DNA of 64,000 nt. It comes from Methanoculleus sp. UBA430 (GTDB taxonomy: Archaea > Halobacteriota > Methanomicrobia > Methanomicrobiales > Methanoculleaceae). Both the position numbers and the translations under genes were made by a program. The stretch is from assembly GCF_002506585.1 (NCBI RefSeq), contig NZ_DAXW01000012.1, positions 124,001-188,000 on the forward strand, given 5' to 3'. Under the pieces are notes generated by a model. That model ran no database searches. It saw only the letters and a program-made list of their open reading frames with translations, and was not told where the DNA came from. Positions 42,915 to 51,567 of this stretch are shown here, piece by piece; the first letter of the stretch is position 1, and each line of letters opens with the position of its first letter.

Positions 42915-44243
42915 ATGGATGTAGAAGAGATCAGCCGCCGGCACCTCGCTGCTGGCACCCCTGACGACGAGATTGTGCGCATCCTCGCCCGGGACGTGCT
43001 CTCCATAAAGCGCCACCACGTAACCCCCGCCTACGCCGAGGCATTCGCCCGGGCGGTCCTTGCCGAAGCGAAGAACTCGACCGATCTCTCCGGCGACCTC
43101 TTCACCTTCGAGCCCTCCGGCTCGACGATGGGTGAGTTCGGCGTCGGGTCGCGGGGGTCCGGGGACTTCTTCGCTCACCGGCAACTCGCCCGGATCATCG
43201 GCCGGACGGACGCCGCGGTCGGTGTCGACGAGATGGACGATGCCGGCGCCGTCCGTGCCGGAGGCGAATATATCATCACCACCGTCGACGGGATGCACTC
43301 CCGTCTCTCAGACTTTCCGTTCCTCGCCGGGTTTCACGTCACCCGGGCGACGCTCCGCGACGTCTACGTGATGGGCGCAAAACCAGTCGCCCTCCTCTCC
43401 GATATCCACGTCGCCGACGATGGGGACGTTGCAAAGATATTCGACTACACGGCGGGGGTCTCAGCCGTCGGCGAGGCGATGGGCGTCCCGCTCGTCACCG
43501 GGTCCACCCTCCGCATCGGCGGGGACATGGTCCTCGGGACACGGCTGACCGGGTGCGTCGGCGCCGTCGGCGTCGCCCGGCACCTCACGGCCAGAAAACA
43601 GATCACCCCCGGCGACGTCCTCCTCATGACCGAAGGTGCCGGCGGCGGGACGATCGCCACCGCCGCGATCTACTCGGGGTTCCCCGACGTCGTCGAGGAG
43701 ACGATCAACCTCCACTTCCTCAAAGCCTGCGAGGCGCTCCTTGCAAGCGACGTCCTTTCCGGCATCCACGCCATGACCGACGTCACGAACGGTGGTCTCC
43801 GGGGCGACGCCTACGAGATGGCCGAGACCGCCGGCTGCCGGATCGTCGTCGTCGAGGACGACCTCCGCACGCTCGTCCGGCCGAAGGTCCTCTCGATGCT
43901 CGACGCTCTCGAGATCGACTACCTGGGCGTATCGCTCGACGCCCTCCTGGTTGTCGCGCCGCCCGAGGTTGCACCCGAGATCCGGCGGGTCGTCGGGACC
44001 GCGGGCGTCGCGATGAAAGAGGTCGGTTACGTCGAGGAAGGGAAGCCCGAGTCCGTCCTCTCTGTCAGCGGCGAGATCCGGGACTTCACGCCCCGGTTCC
44101 GGGAGTCGGCCTACACCCCGGTCAAGAAGGTCGTGGACGAAGACAAGAGGAACTTTGAGGAGATGAAAACCGGGGTCGAACGGGCGGCGGAAGCTGCGCT
44201 TGCAAAGAAACTCCGGATCCTCTCCCGGCTCCGGTCTTCGTGA
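42915..44243 (+). CDS. AIR synthase-related (PurM/HypE-fold) protein
   Basis: This 442-aa protein has the ATP-binding fold shared by PurM, PurL, HypE and ThiL. An N-terminal helical extension precedes the core. Family-like stretches include VGVDEMDDAGAV, YIITTVDGMHSR, LRDVYVMGAKPVALLSDIHV and ITPGDVLLMTEGAGGGTIAT. HypE normally ends with a cysteine that receives a thiocarbamate; this protein ends in RLRSS, so it is not the standard hydrogenase maturation HypE. A PurM-like kinase or ligase role is possible. A TTTATC element about 30 bases upstream suggests a leaderless start. Confidence 0.8.
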   Translation: MDVEEISRRHLAAGTPDDEIVRILARDVLSIKRHHVTPAYAEAFARAVLAEAKNSTDLSGDLFTFEPSGSTMGEFGVGSRGSGDFFAHRQLARIIGRTDAAVGVDEMDDAGAVRAGGEYIITTVDGMHSRLSDFPFLAGFHVTRATLRDVYVMGAKPVALLSDIHVADDGDVAKIFDYTAGVSAVGEAMGVPLVTGSTLRIGGDMVLGTRLTGCVGAVGVARHLTARKQITPGDVLLMTEGAGGGTIATAAIYSGFPDVVEETINLHFLKACEALLASDVLSGIHAMTDVTNGGLRGDAYEMAETAGCRIVVVEDDLRTLVRPKVLSMLDALEIDYLGVSLDALLVVAPPEVAPEIRRVVGTAGVAMKEVGYVEEGKPESVLSVSGEIRDFTPRFRESAYTPVKKVVDEDKRNFEEMKTGVERAAEAALAKKLRILSRLRSS

Positions 44244-44299
44244 GGAGATCGGATGCATTCTCGATTGGCGGAAAGATATCTGTTGTCTTAAGACGAGGG

Positions 44300-44542
44300 T
44301 TATCGTAAGAGATCGTATATCTGCTCTTTCGTCATACCCTCAAATTCTGCGACGTCGGTGACGATTGTGTTCAGCGTGGCCATGCTGAGTTCGTCGTGAA
44401 GGGGAACGGTAACCCGGAGCCGTTTATCTCCAACAACTTTACGCAACTGGACGTGACTTCCAGCCTGCCGGAGAAAGGAAAACCCGAGTTTTTCAAGGAC
44501 TTTGATCATCCCGAGTCCACTAACAACCGGGTGTCGCGGCAA
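44300..44542 (-). CDS. HicA-like mRNA interferase
   Basis: This 80-aa double-stranded-RNA-binding-fold protein begins MPRHPVVSGLGMIKVLEKLG and carries the catalytic-type histidine in QAGSHVQLRK. HicA toxins cleave mRNA. The gene overlaps its partner by 23 bases and follows it, so the antitoxin is made first. Length is normal for HicA, and the pair looks intact. Confidence 0.85.
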   Translation of the reverse strand: MPRHPVVSGLGMIKVLEKLGFSFLRQAGSHVQLRKVVGDKRLRVTVPLHDELSMATLNTIVTDVAEFEGMTKEQIYDLLR

Positions 44543-44795
44543 TGATATCGACCTTGTATTCGAAATTTGGCGGGATTGGGCTCTCCTGTTCGTGGGTCTC
44601 TGATTTATATCTGGTTACAACGGTGATCCGTTCTCCCGCTTCGAGTTCTTCCGTGTAATGGAGCGATGTTGCTTCCAGGATGTTGTCGATGAGTTCTCCG
44701 ATGCTTTTGCCCTGGGTAAAGATGGCATTTTCAGGTGCATGTGCGCTGGCGCTCCACCATCCTTCGGCATACGTTACTTCAAATGTGACCAGCAT
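44520..44795 (-). CDS. HicB-like antitoxin
   Basis: This 91-aa protein has the partial RNase H-like fold of HicB, seen in VTYAEGWWSASAHAPENAI and FTQGKSIGELIDNILEA. It has no clear DNA-binding tail, so repression of its own promoter is uncertain. A GAGGTG ribosome binding site precedes the start. It is immediately upstream of HicA and should neutralise it. Confidence 0.8.
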   Translation of the reverse strand: MLVTFEVTYAEGWWSASAHAPENAIFTQGKSIGELIDNILEATSLHYTEELEAGERITVVTRYKSETHEQESPIPPNFEYKVDIIAATPGC

Positions 44796-45124
44796 GAAGT
44801 TACACCTCTGCGTAATTGGGATATTGGGTTTTTCAGGGATAAGTTTGATGGTGACATGGTTGCCACATCCAGATCACATTATCTGTCATCATCTTATCAG
44901 ACGCGCACGACGAGGTCGGCGGTATCGGTATCCGCAGTCAGAGGAGATGCCGTTCCCCGCGCCTGCCATCAGGGTGGCGTTCTCGGCAACGCCCTCGTAG
45001 TCGTTAACCTGCTCTTTTCTCCTGTCTCCTGCAGGAGTATGCAGGTGGGCGAGTGTGGCGGGCATCGAGACTGCGGATGGGAGGGCACCCTGCCGCCCCT
45101 AGTAGGGGAGAGAGCAGCCCCCCT
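44796..45124. other. Spacer between HicAB and the serpin gene
   Basis: No gene is firmly supported. A 58-codon minus-strand frame (44889-45065) reads VNDYEGVAENATLMAGAGN and then loses coherence. Switching frame near 44937 gives LTADTDTADLVVRV before a stop. This looks like the tail of a decayed gene of unknown family. A short palindrome CCCCTA-G-TAGGGG at 45096-45108 lies just after the serpin stop and may form part of its transcript end. Confidence 0.35.
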
Positions 45125-46372
45125 TCACGCGCCTCCGGGGTTGACGACCCTCCCCATGAAGAGAATCGCGCCGGAGTCCTTCTCGACGATGAGGAAGACG
45201 AACGGGTGGTCCGCACGGAAGACGGGTGTGGCACCCCGCCCGCCTATGACTCCGGTCGCGGCCGCGGCCTCGGTGCCCTCCTCGTTCACGTCGACGAACG
45301 CCTTATGGAAGACCCCGGTGATGAAGAGATCTTTCGTGCCGTCCATCCCCGACAGGTCGGCATCACCGGCAAACGCCGTCGGCATCCCCATCGCAGCAAG
45401 CGCTCCCGGGAGAGGATACCCCGTCTCCAGCGTGAACTTCGGGAAGAAGACCCTGACGTTCTGCGGGACCAGGGAATCCTGCAGACCGGCAAGCCTCTCC
45501 GCGTCCAGGGCCTCCTCCGCAGCCGTCAGGTTCTCCCCTCCGGGGAGGAGGACGAGCATCGCGAGTTCGGTCTCGTTCCCGTGCGCGTACGGCATCTCGA
45601 GCACCTGGAGGGCCTCGGTCTCCGCGTACGGGTAGACGGCGTTCCCGTGCATCATCGCGACAGTCACCGTTTTGCCCGGTCCGACCTGGAACTCCTCTTT
45701 TGTCGTCTCGTTCGCGTCGAACTGTTCGACCCAGGTGCCTTTGAAGTAGATCGCGTTCGTGATCACGAGCCGGGTCATGGAGTCGATTGAACCCGGCGGC
45801 AGGAGGTCGCGGATCTTCTCTTCGGTCTTTTCCTCCACCCACCGGTTGATCGTCTCCCGCGACCCCTCGGGGTTCTCGATGAAGTCAAGGTTCGTGACGT
45901 TTGCCCCATACCAGCGGGCGGCCGTCTCAATATACTCCGGGAGGAAGGAGTACGTCTTCTCAGCCCAGAGGGCGTTTGCGGTGCGGAGAGTGTAGTTGCC
46001 GCTTCCGCGGTTCAACCCGGCGTCGATCGCGGCAAACCCTTCCCGCCGGAGGGTCTCGTTCGTCGGGAGGTGCAGCACCGCCCCGATCTCGTCGGCGGTC
46101 GCGCCGCGGGCGCCCTCGCAGGTGATCGCAAGGGCCGACGAGATGCTGTAGGGCGAGAAGAAGAGGTTGTCTCCCGCATGCGCCGGGTCGGCCGCGAGGT
46201 GCCGGAAGAGGTCGAACGCGAACCGGTTGTTCCCGGCCGCCACACTATCGTCGGCTACGTGTACGCCGGAGATGGAATTCGTGCTCAGGGGTACGGTCCC
46301 GCAGACAGCCGGTCCCGCAACAATGAGCGCCAGAACCAGGATGCCTATTCCAGAGATCAATAGTCTTTGCAT
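45125..46372 (-). CDS. Exported serpin (serine protease inhibitor)
   Basis: This 415-aa serpin has an N-terminal signal or anchor helix (about residues 5-24) and the complete serpin core: NLFFSPYSISSALAITCEGARG, TNAIYFKGTWV, FPKFTLETGY and FIVEKDSGAILFMGRVVNP-like ends. The hinge EEGTEAAAAT (about residues 367-376) matches inhibitory serpins, so loop insertion and protease trapping should work. The cleavage site in the loop lies around GGRGAT, with Arg or Gly near P1. ATG 46372 has GGGAGAGAACG upstream. It acts outside the cell, presumably against foreign proteases. A membrane winged-helix regulator lies directly upstream. Confidence 0.9.
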   Translation of the reverse strand: MQRLLISGIGILVLALIVAGPAVCGTVPLSTNSISGVHVADDSVAAGNNRFAFDLFRHLAADPAHAGDNLFFSPYSISSALAITCEGARGATADEIGAVLHLPTNETLRREGFAAIDAGLNRGSGNYTLRTANALWAEKTYSFLPEYIETAARWYGANVTNLDFIENPEGSRETINRWVEEKTEEKIRDLLPPGSIDSMTRLVITNAIYFKGTWVEQFDANETTKEEFQVGPGKTVTVAMMHGNAVYPYAETEALQVLEMPYAHGNETELAMLVLLPGGENLTAAEEALDAERLAGLQDSLVPQNVRVFFPKFTLETGYPLPGALAAMGMPTAFAGDADLSGMDGTKDLFITGVFHKAFVDVNEEGTEAAAATGVIGGRGATPVFRADHPFVFLIVEKDSGAILFMGRVVNPGGA

Positions 46373-46480
46373 CGTTCTCTCCCGTGGATGGCATCGAGGT
46401 GGCCGGTGATCCGCGAACCGGGTAACTTCCGGGCATCCACACGGAGTCTTTCTGCAGGAAGACGATAATACCGGCGAAAA

Positions 46481-46500
46481 CGTTCGATCCCGGTCGAACG
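46481..46500. promoter_or_regulatory. Palindromic operator candidate at the serpin promoter
   Basis: CGTTCGA (46481-46487) and TCGAACG (46494-46500) are perfect inverted repeats with a 6-base spacer. On the minus strand a TATA-like ATATAG element at about 46508-46520 lies just upstream, so the palindrome sits at the predicted transcription start of the serpin gene. It is a natural site for a repressor, perhaps the regulator encoded next door. Confidence 0.5.
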
Positions 46501-46515
46501 GGTTCAAAAACTATA

Positions 46516-47067
46516 TCAGTCACGTGGCTTCCCACCCGCAGGATCGGGAGACTGCGTCGCCGCACGCCTCTTCCGCCACCGGACATAGGCATACGTCATG
46601 AGGGCTCCCCCAATCACCGCGAGCGCGATCCCGGCAACGAGCAGTTCCACGGGAGGCCCCTCCGGGCCCGGGACACCACCACCCCCCGGCAGCGGGGGCA
46701 CCGGCACCTCCCGGACCGGCGCCGTCAGAAAGGCCGTGAGGGCGGTTATCCCCCCGGCGAGGCTTGCCAGGCCCGCCGTCAGGATGATCCGGATCCGGGC
46801 GCTGCCGTGCGGTTGCAGGAGGCCGCGCCCCTCCGGCGTGAGCGCGTAGTATACCCAGGCGTGCCCGTCACCATCGGCAGCGACAAAACCGGCGTCGGTC
46901 AGCCTCTGCAGGTGGTGATGAACCGTGGACTTCGCCAGGTCGAGGTCGTCCGCGAGTTCCGTGACCGTCATCCTGCGTTCATTCAGAGTTTTTAGGATAT
47001 CAAGCCGGGTCCCCGAGGCGAGAACCTCGAACGAATCCTTCGTCAGGACGATATCGACCGGCTCCAT
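46516..47067 (-). CDS. Membrane-anchored winged-helix regulator
   Basis: This 183-aa protein has an ArsR-like winged helix-turn-helix at the N-terminus (about residues 10-85, with TRLDILKTLNERRMTVTELA and LAKSTVHHHL). Two membrane helices follow (about 94-115 and 141-162), joined by a Pro/Gly-rich outer loop, and then a basic tail. It can therefore bind DNA while embedded in the membrane and could sense something outside. It precedes the serpin gene in the same direction. A TATA-like GTTATATCC 24-34 bases before ATG implies a leaderless transcript. Confidence 0.82.
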   Translation of the reverse strand: MEPVDIVLTKDSFEVLASGTRLDILKTLNERRMTVTELADDLDLAKSTVHHHLQRLTDAGFVAADGDGHAWVYYALTPEGRGLLQPHGSARIRIILTAGLASLAGGITALTAFLTAPVREVPVPPLPGGGGVPGPEGPPVELLVAGIALAVIGGALMTYAYVRWRKRRAATQSPDPAGGKPRD

Positions 47068-47196
47068 GGGAAGGAGTTCGGGGAGGCGGGATATAACGAT
47101 TCCGTTACCGTCGCCGTAGCGTAAGATGAAGCCTCTCCGCGCAGCCCGGGTCGGGCGGGAGCAGGGAACGACCCCTGCGCCCGTTCACAAAACAGC

Positions 47197-47913
47197 CTAC
47201 TCTTTTGGTTTCTTCCCCGCCGCACAGACGTTATACGCCAGGTACGGCAGTTTCTCCTCGACGAAGGGCTCCACCTTCCGGGCAAGGTTAAAGACCGGGT
47301 CGGCGAGGTTTAGGTGTGCAAACGAGCACCGGCCGACCGAGACATCCTCGAACCCTGCATCCCGGAAGAGTCCGGCGATCTCGGCGTTGGTGTAGTAGTG
47401 CTCGTCAAAGTCGCCGACGCCCACCTTCTTCAGTCCGACCTTCTCCCCCACCTGGTAGAAGAGCGGAACGATGCTCGTGAAGACTGTCCTTGATAAGGTG
47501 CAGATGGCGATCCGGCCGCCGGGCTTCAGAACCCGGTAGCACTCCCTGAGCATTCCCTCCGGGTCCGGGACGTAGCTGAAGGCGAGCAGGCTCGCAAGGG
47601 CGTTGAAGGTCTCGTCCTTAAACGGGAGGACGTCGGCGGTCCCGACGCAGAATCCGCTCTCAGGGCAGCGGTGCCGCCCGTGCCTGACCATCCCCGGGCT
47701 GATATCGAGCCCGACGGCCCGGCCGCCCTCCTCGACGTAGCGTTGCACGAAGAGCCCGGTCCCGCACCCGAGGTCGAGGAGGAACCCGTCCCTTGGGAGC
47801 ACGCTCATCACGTGATCGCAGATATGCTTGTGGTAACACTTCCCGCGGCGACCGTCGTAGCGGTCGTCATAGACGTCCGCGACCTCGTCATAATGTTGCT
47901 GTACTTTCTTCAC
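47197..47913 (-). CDS. Class I SAM-dependent methyltransferase
   Basis: This 238-aa methyltransferase has motif I LLDLGCGTGLFVQ (about residues 40-52), VGLDISPGM, and the UbiE-like LRECYRVLKPGGRIAICT. The substrate is not evident; the C-terminal half ends with AYNVCAAGKKPKE. GTG 47913 is chosen because GGGAGGTG stands a few bases before it and the family N-terminus begins there. It overlaps the end of the RFC gene by 26 bases. It is the last gene of the long minus-strand cluster. Confidence 0.85.
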   Translation of the reverse strand: MKKVQQHYDEVADVYDDRYDGRRGKCYHKHICDHVMSVLPRDGFLLDLGCGTGLFVQRYVEEGGRAVGLDISPGMVRHGRHRCPESGFCVGTADVLPFKDETFNALASLLAFSYVPDPEGMLRECYRVLKPGGRIAICTLSRTVFTSIVPLFYQVGEKVGLKKVGVGDFDEHYYTNAEIAGLFRDAGFEDVSVGRCSFAHLNLADPVFNLARKVEPFVEEKLPYLAYNVCAAGKKPKE

Positions 47914-48898
47914 TGAACACCTCCCGGGCGATCCGGGCAAGGAGTGCGTTGATCTGAACAAAATCGTTTGCGTTGTGGCAGAGCCGGTGGTCCGCGTCGG
48001 CGAGTGCGATCGCAAGGGCCGGGTGGTTGTACTCGCGCCGGATCACCTGGCGGAGCTCGCCGACGACGTCCCGGGCCGAGAGCCCGTACTCGATCATCAG
48101 CGCTTCGGTGATCCGGCGTGCAACGTCGAAGTTGCCCGCACGGAGCGCGTCGAACGCAGACGCGGCGACATTCGCGGTCTCGGAGCGGGATACTTCTGCG
48201 AGGTCGAGGTCTTTCCCCGACGCGACGGTGATCTGGAGGTACATGATTGCCCGCCGCAGGTCGCCCCGTGCGGCATGGACGATCAGGTCGAGTTCGTCGT
48301 CCGGGATTGTGGCTCCCTCCGCGGTGAGGATCTCCTGAAGGCGGGCGCGGATGACCCTGCTCTCAAGTGGGGCGAAGAAGAGCGGCAGGCAGCGCGACGC
48401 GATCGCGGGGATGATCGCCGATGGCCGGGTCGTGACGAAGATGAACCGGCAGGTGGCGCTATAGCGCTCCATCGTCCGGCGCAGGGCCTGTTGCGCCTCA
48501 AACGTCAGGCCCTCGGCGTCCTCGACGACCATCAGTTTGAAGTCCGCATCGAGCGGGCGCATCGAGGCGTACCACTTCACGATGTACTTGAAGTTGGTGA
48601 TCAGGCTCTGGTCCTTCCGGTAGACCAGGGCGAACCGCTCGTCCGTCTCAAGAGCGCTCTTCCCTCTCCCGAGGAGGCCGGCGGCGCTGAAGATGGTTGT
48701 GTTTGCTTCCCAGTTCTCGCCGTAGAGCCTCCGCGCCAGGCACTCGACAGCCACGGTCTTCCCGGTGCCGTGCGGGCCGGAGACGAGCATGTGGGGCACG
48801 CTCCGCTTGTCCGCAAACGACACGAGGTGGCGGACGACCTCATCCTGTCCGATGATCTCGTCGCACCGTTTCGGCCGGTAGACCTCACTCCAGAGCAT
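47888..48898 (-). CDS. Second replication factor C small-subunit-type ATPase
   Basis: This 336-aa AAA+ clamp-loader subunit has box II VYRPKRCDEIIGQ, Walker A GPHGTGKT (about residues 42-49), Walker B-like MVVEDAEGLT, sensor FVTTRPSAIIPAI and the arginine-finger SRC. The Walker B lacks the canonical DEAD (EDAE instead), so its own ATPase may be weak. In several methanogens and halophiles, RFC contains two different small subunits; this is probably the second (RfcS2). Its start lies inside the end of the upstream gene (14-base overlap). Confidence 0.85.
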   Translation of the reverse strand: MLWSEVYRPKRCDEIIGQDEVVRHLVSFADKRSVPHMLVSGPHGTGKTVAVECLARRLYGENWEANTTIFSAAGLLGRGKSALETDERFALVYRKDQSLITNFKYIVKWYASMRPLDADFKLMVVEDAEGLTFEAQQALRRTMERYSATCRFIFVTTRPSAIIPAIASRCLPLFFAPLESRVIRARLQEILTAEGATIPDDELDLIVHAARGDLRRAIMYLQITVASGKDLDLAEVSRSETANVAASAFDALRAGNFDVARRITEALMIEYGLSARDVVGELRQVIRREYNHPALAIALADADHRLCHNANDFVQINALLARIAREVFSEESTATL

Positions 48899-49616
48899 GG
48901 GCCAATCTCTCTCTCATCTCATCTATTGCCGCCCGGAGAAGATAGGTATTGTCAAGCGTGGCGATCAGGCGTTCACCCTCGCCGGGCTCAAGGGAGGCGC
49001 ACGCCGCGGTGATCGCGGGGATGGCGCGCGTCACCTCGTCGACGATCGTCAGGGTCGCCGTGCGGGCGGTCCGGGAGAGCGGGTTTAAGTCGACGGTGAT
49101 GACGGTCTTTCCCATCGCCCGGAGCGCCTCACAGCGGTCCCCATCCTCAAGGGGCACGAGAACGACGTCGGCGTCCCCGATCCCCCCCGGAAGGCAGAGC
49201 GCGCGGTCGTGGGAGAGCGGGACGAGCCGTTCCGGTGTCCCGGAGAGGACCCGGGCGCCATGCTCCGTAAGAAGCCGGGTGATCAGCCGTATTCGTTCGT
49301 CGGTCCGGTGGAAGAGGTTCACCTCGACGTCGGCGCCGCTCGCATTCTGGAGCGCCGCGACCTCAGCCGCCGCCAGCGCCGCCGTGTTCCCGTTCACCGA
49401 TATCACCGCGTGCCGGGCGGCAAGAAGCATCGCTGCAGCCGTCCGGGCGGCGAGAGCAGCGCTCTCGGTCGTTTTCTCACCGAGCAGGTAGTCGAACGCC
49501 TCCCCGCGCCCGTGGGCTGCAAGCCCCTCGAGGGCGACGACGCCCTCGCGGGCGTATTGAGCCAGCCGTTCGCGGGCGATCAGGGAGCGGTAGCGTGGAT
49601 GGTCTTTGGGTATCAT
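48885..49616 (-). CDS. 4-phosphopantoate--beta-alanine ligase (phosphopantothenate synthetase)
   Basis: This 243-aa archaeal enzyme joins 4-phosphopantoate with beta-alanine using ATP, replacing the bacterial pantothenate synthetase step. Family features are the N-terminal IPKDHPRYRSL, GLAAHGRGEAFDYLLGE (about residues 31-47), and the later NLFHRTDERI and VDLNPLSRTAR. It overlaps pantoate kinase by four bases, in pathway order. With CoaBC two genes upstream, the whole route from pantoate to 4'-phosphopantetheine is encoded here. Confidence 0.9.
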   Translation of the reverse strand: MIPKDHPRYRSLIARERLAQYAREGVVALEGLAAHGRGEAFDYLLGEKTTESAALAARTAAAMLLAARHAVISVNGNTAALAAAEVAALQNASGADVEVNLFHRTDERIRLITRLLTEHGARVLSGTPERLVPLSHDRALCLPGGIGDADVVLVPLEDGDRCEALRAMGKTVITVDLNPLSRTARTATLTIVDEVTRAIPAITAACASLEPGEGERLIATLDNTYLLRAAIDEMRERLAHALE

Positions 49617-50455
49617 GGTCTCGTCTCGATAAGATATGCGCCGCGGCGTGCGACCTCCAGGCGGTAGACCTCCCCGAACCGGGAGAGCACCCGCTCCGCG
49701 CCGGGGCCACAGGCAAAGACGCCGTTTCCAAGCATCGTCATGCTGGCCGGGACCCCCGAGCCGTCGCAGGCCTCGAGCACCCCCCGCACCTCCGGCGCGA
49801 TGAGCCCGCTCTTCTCCGCGAATCCTCGTGAGAGACGACAGAAGTCGGCGAGGCCGCGTGGGCAGCGGTCCGGATATGCAGCGGCGATCCGCGCCATCGC
49901 CTCCCCCGAGGAGAGGACCGAGGCGGTCGGGAGCGGGCCGAGGCTCATGGCGTAGAGCGGCTCCGGTGGGTAGAATCGGGTGATATCGGCGTGGATCCCC
50001 GGCCCCGTTCTGCAGACGACCCCGCCGGCCTGGCTTGCGGCGACGTCCCCGAGGCCGGAACGGTGGAGAACCTCAGCCTCATGGGCCCTCTCGGCCGCCT
50101 CGTCCGCCGAGAGGCCGAGGTCGAAGAGGTGGTTTGCCGCCGTGAGGGTTGCAAGGAGCGCCGCCGCCGAGAGGCCGAACCCGGCGCCGATGGGGAGCCG
50201 GCACTCCGTCGTGACGACGGCCGTGACTCCCAGCCGTTCGAGGGCGTATTCGACCGGCGGCGATCCGGCGGTAACACGACCCTGCCGGACCACCCGGACG
50301 CTTGTTGCACGGGCGGGGCTGACGGTCGAGCGCACCCCTTCATCGATGACCACGCCGGCCCCGACGCTCCCGGTGGCTGCGGGGTCGCCCCCCTCGACCC
50401 GTTTGAAGTACCCGGATATGTGGCCTGGGGAGAAGGCTACAGCAGTCCGGACCAT
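49613..50455 (-). CDS. Pantoate kinase (GHMP superfamily)
   Basis: This 280-aa archaeal kinase phosphorylates pantoate for coenzyme A synthesis. It has the GHMP substrate motif near the N-terminus (AFSPGHISGYF), the ATP motif LPIGAGFGLSAAALLA (about residues 87-102), and the late MTMLGNGVFA loop. It overlaps the synthetase downstream by four bases and CoaBC upstream by 19 bases. Confidence 0.92.
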   Translation of the reverse strand: MVRTAVAFSPGHISGYFKRVEGGDPAATGSVGAGVVIDEGVRSTVSPARATSVRVVRQGRVTAGSPPVEYALERLGVTAVVTTECRLPIGAGFGLSAAALLATLTAANHLFDLGLSADEAAERAHEAEVLHRSGLGDVAASQAGGVVCRTGPGIHADITRFYPPEPLYAMSLGPLPTASVLSSGEAMARIAAAYPDRCPRGLADFCRLSRGFAEKSGLIAPEVRGVLEACDGSGVPASMTMLGNGVFACGPGAERVLSRFGEVYRLEVARRGAYLIETRP

Positions 50456-51567
50456 ACCGCCGCCGCGACCTCCTCTTTGCTCCCCGTCACATCGGTGACC
50501 CCGCCGGCCGTCATGAGCCGGAACGACCCCTCCGCCGCCCCCATCGCCGGGGGCGCGTTCACAACGACCATCCTCGCGCCCGCCTCAAGCATCGCCCGCG
50601 CCCGCTCCTCCTCGTGCCAGCCGAGTTTGAAGGCCACCGTCACGGGGCGGCAGGCCGCCATCACTTCGTCGATGATCTTCGGGAGCGGATTGAGCCGGAC
50701 GGTCCGGGGCGAGCCGCTCGGGATCTTGCCCTCCCGCCGTTCAGGGGCAAAGTCCGATATCGCCGCCGCGCTGACGTAGACATCGACCCCCTCGTTGCGG
50801 CAGACCGAGAGGACCGCCTCACGCATCTCTGCGGCGGTCGTGACACGGATGTTTCGGATGCACGGGAACGAGCCCGCATGCACCACCGTCACATCGGCGC
50901 CGAGCCGGAAGGCCTCGAGGGCGAGCGCCCGGCCCATCCGCCCGGTCGATCGGGTGGTGAGGACCCGGACGTCGTCGAGCGGCTCTGCGCACGCCCCGCT
51001 CGTGATCAGGACCTTCTTCCCCGCGAGCGGCCGGCCGGAGACCGCCCGCTCGGCGTGGAGGACGACGACCGTATTATCGGCGACCTTCGCCTTCCCCTCC
51101 TCGATCCGGGGGTCGATGACTTCGATGCCCCAGGAGCGGAGCCGCCGGAGATTCTCGGCGACACCCGGGTGGCGGTACATACTCTCGTGCATCGCCGGGG
51201 CGAGGACCACCGGCATCCCGCGGCCGAGCGCCGTCGTGGCGAAGGTGGTCACGGGGGTGTCGTCGATCCCGCAGGCGATCTTGCCGATCGTGTTCGCCGT
51301 CGAGGGCGCGATGAGGAGGAGGTCCGCCGCCCCGCCTTCCCCGCAATAGAGGACATGCTCCACGAGACCGGTGATCCGGGTCACCACGGGGCGGGCGGTC
51401 GCGTAAGCCAGGGCGTCGGGGTGGATGATCCCGGCCGCCGCCTCCGTCATGACCGCCTGCACCGTCGCGCCCTCGCGGCGGAGGGCGTGGGCGAGTTTCA
51501 CCGTCTCGACGGCCGCAATGCTCCCCGTCACGGCGAGGACCACCGTCTTTCCCGAAAGCGTCTTCAC
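50437..51567 (-). CDS. coaBC: CoaBC: phosphopantothenoylcysteine decarboxylase / phosphopantothenate--cysteine ligase
   Basis: This 376-aa bifunctional enzyme catalyses two successive steps of coenzyme A synthesis. The CoaC half (about residues 1-180) has VLAVTGSIAAVE, the active-site His in LVEHV, APSTANTIGKIACG and LAPAMHESMY. The CoaB half begins near KKVLITSGACAEPLDDVR and has VSAAAISDFAP. GTG 51567 overlaps the stop of the upstream gene (GTGA) and is preferred to the frame start at 51597. It is part of the CoA gene set in this cluster. Confidence 0.92.
   Translation of the reverse strand: MKTLSGKTVVLAVTGSIAAVETVKLAHALRREGATVQAVMTEAAAGIIHPDALAYATARPVVTRITGLVEHVLYCGEGGAADLLLIAPSTANTIGKIACGIDDTPVTTFATTALGRGMPVVLAPAMHESMYRHPGVAENLRRLRSWGIEVIDPRIEEGKAKVADNTVVVLHAERAVSGRPLAGKKVLITSGACAEPLDDVRVLTTRSTGRMGRALALEAFRLGADVTVVHAGSFPCIRNIRVTTAAEMREAVLSVCRNEGVDVYVSAAAISDFAPERREGKIPSGSPRTVRLNPLPKIIDEVMAACRPVTVAFKLGWHEEERARAMLEAGARMVVVNAPPAMGAAEGSFRLMTAGGVTDVTGSKEEVAAAVWSGLL

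Noticed and set aside
42915..44243. Standard hydrogenase maturation protein HypE
   Set aside because: The C-terminal cysteine essential for HypE is missing and no other hyp gene is present.
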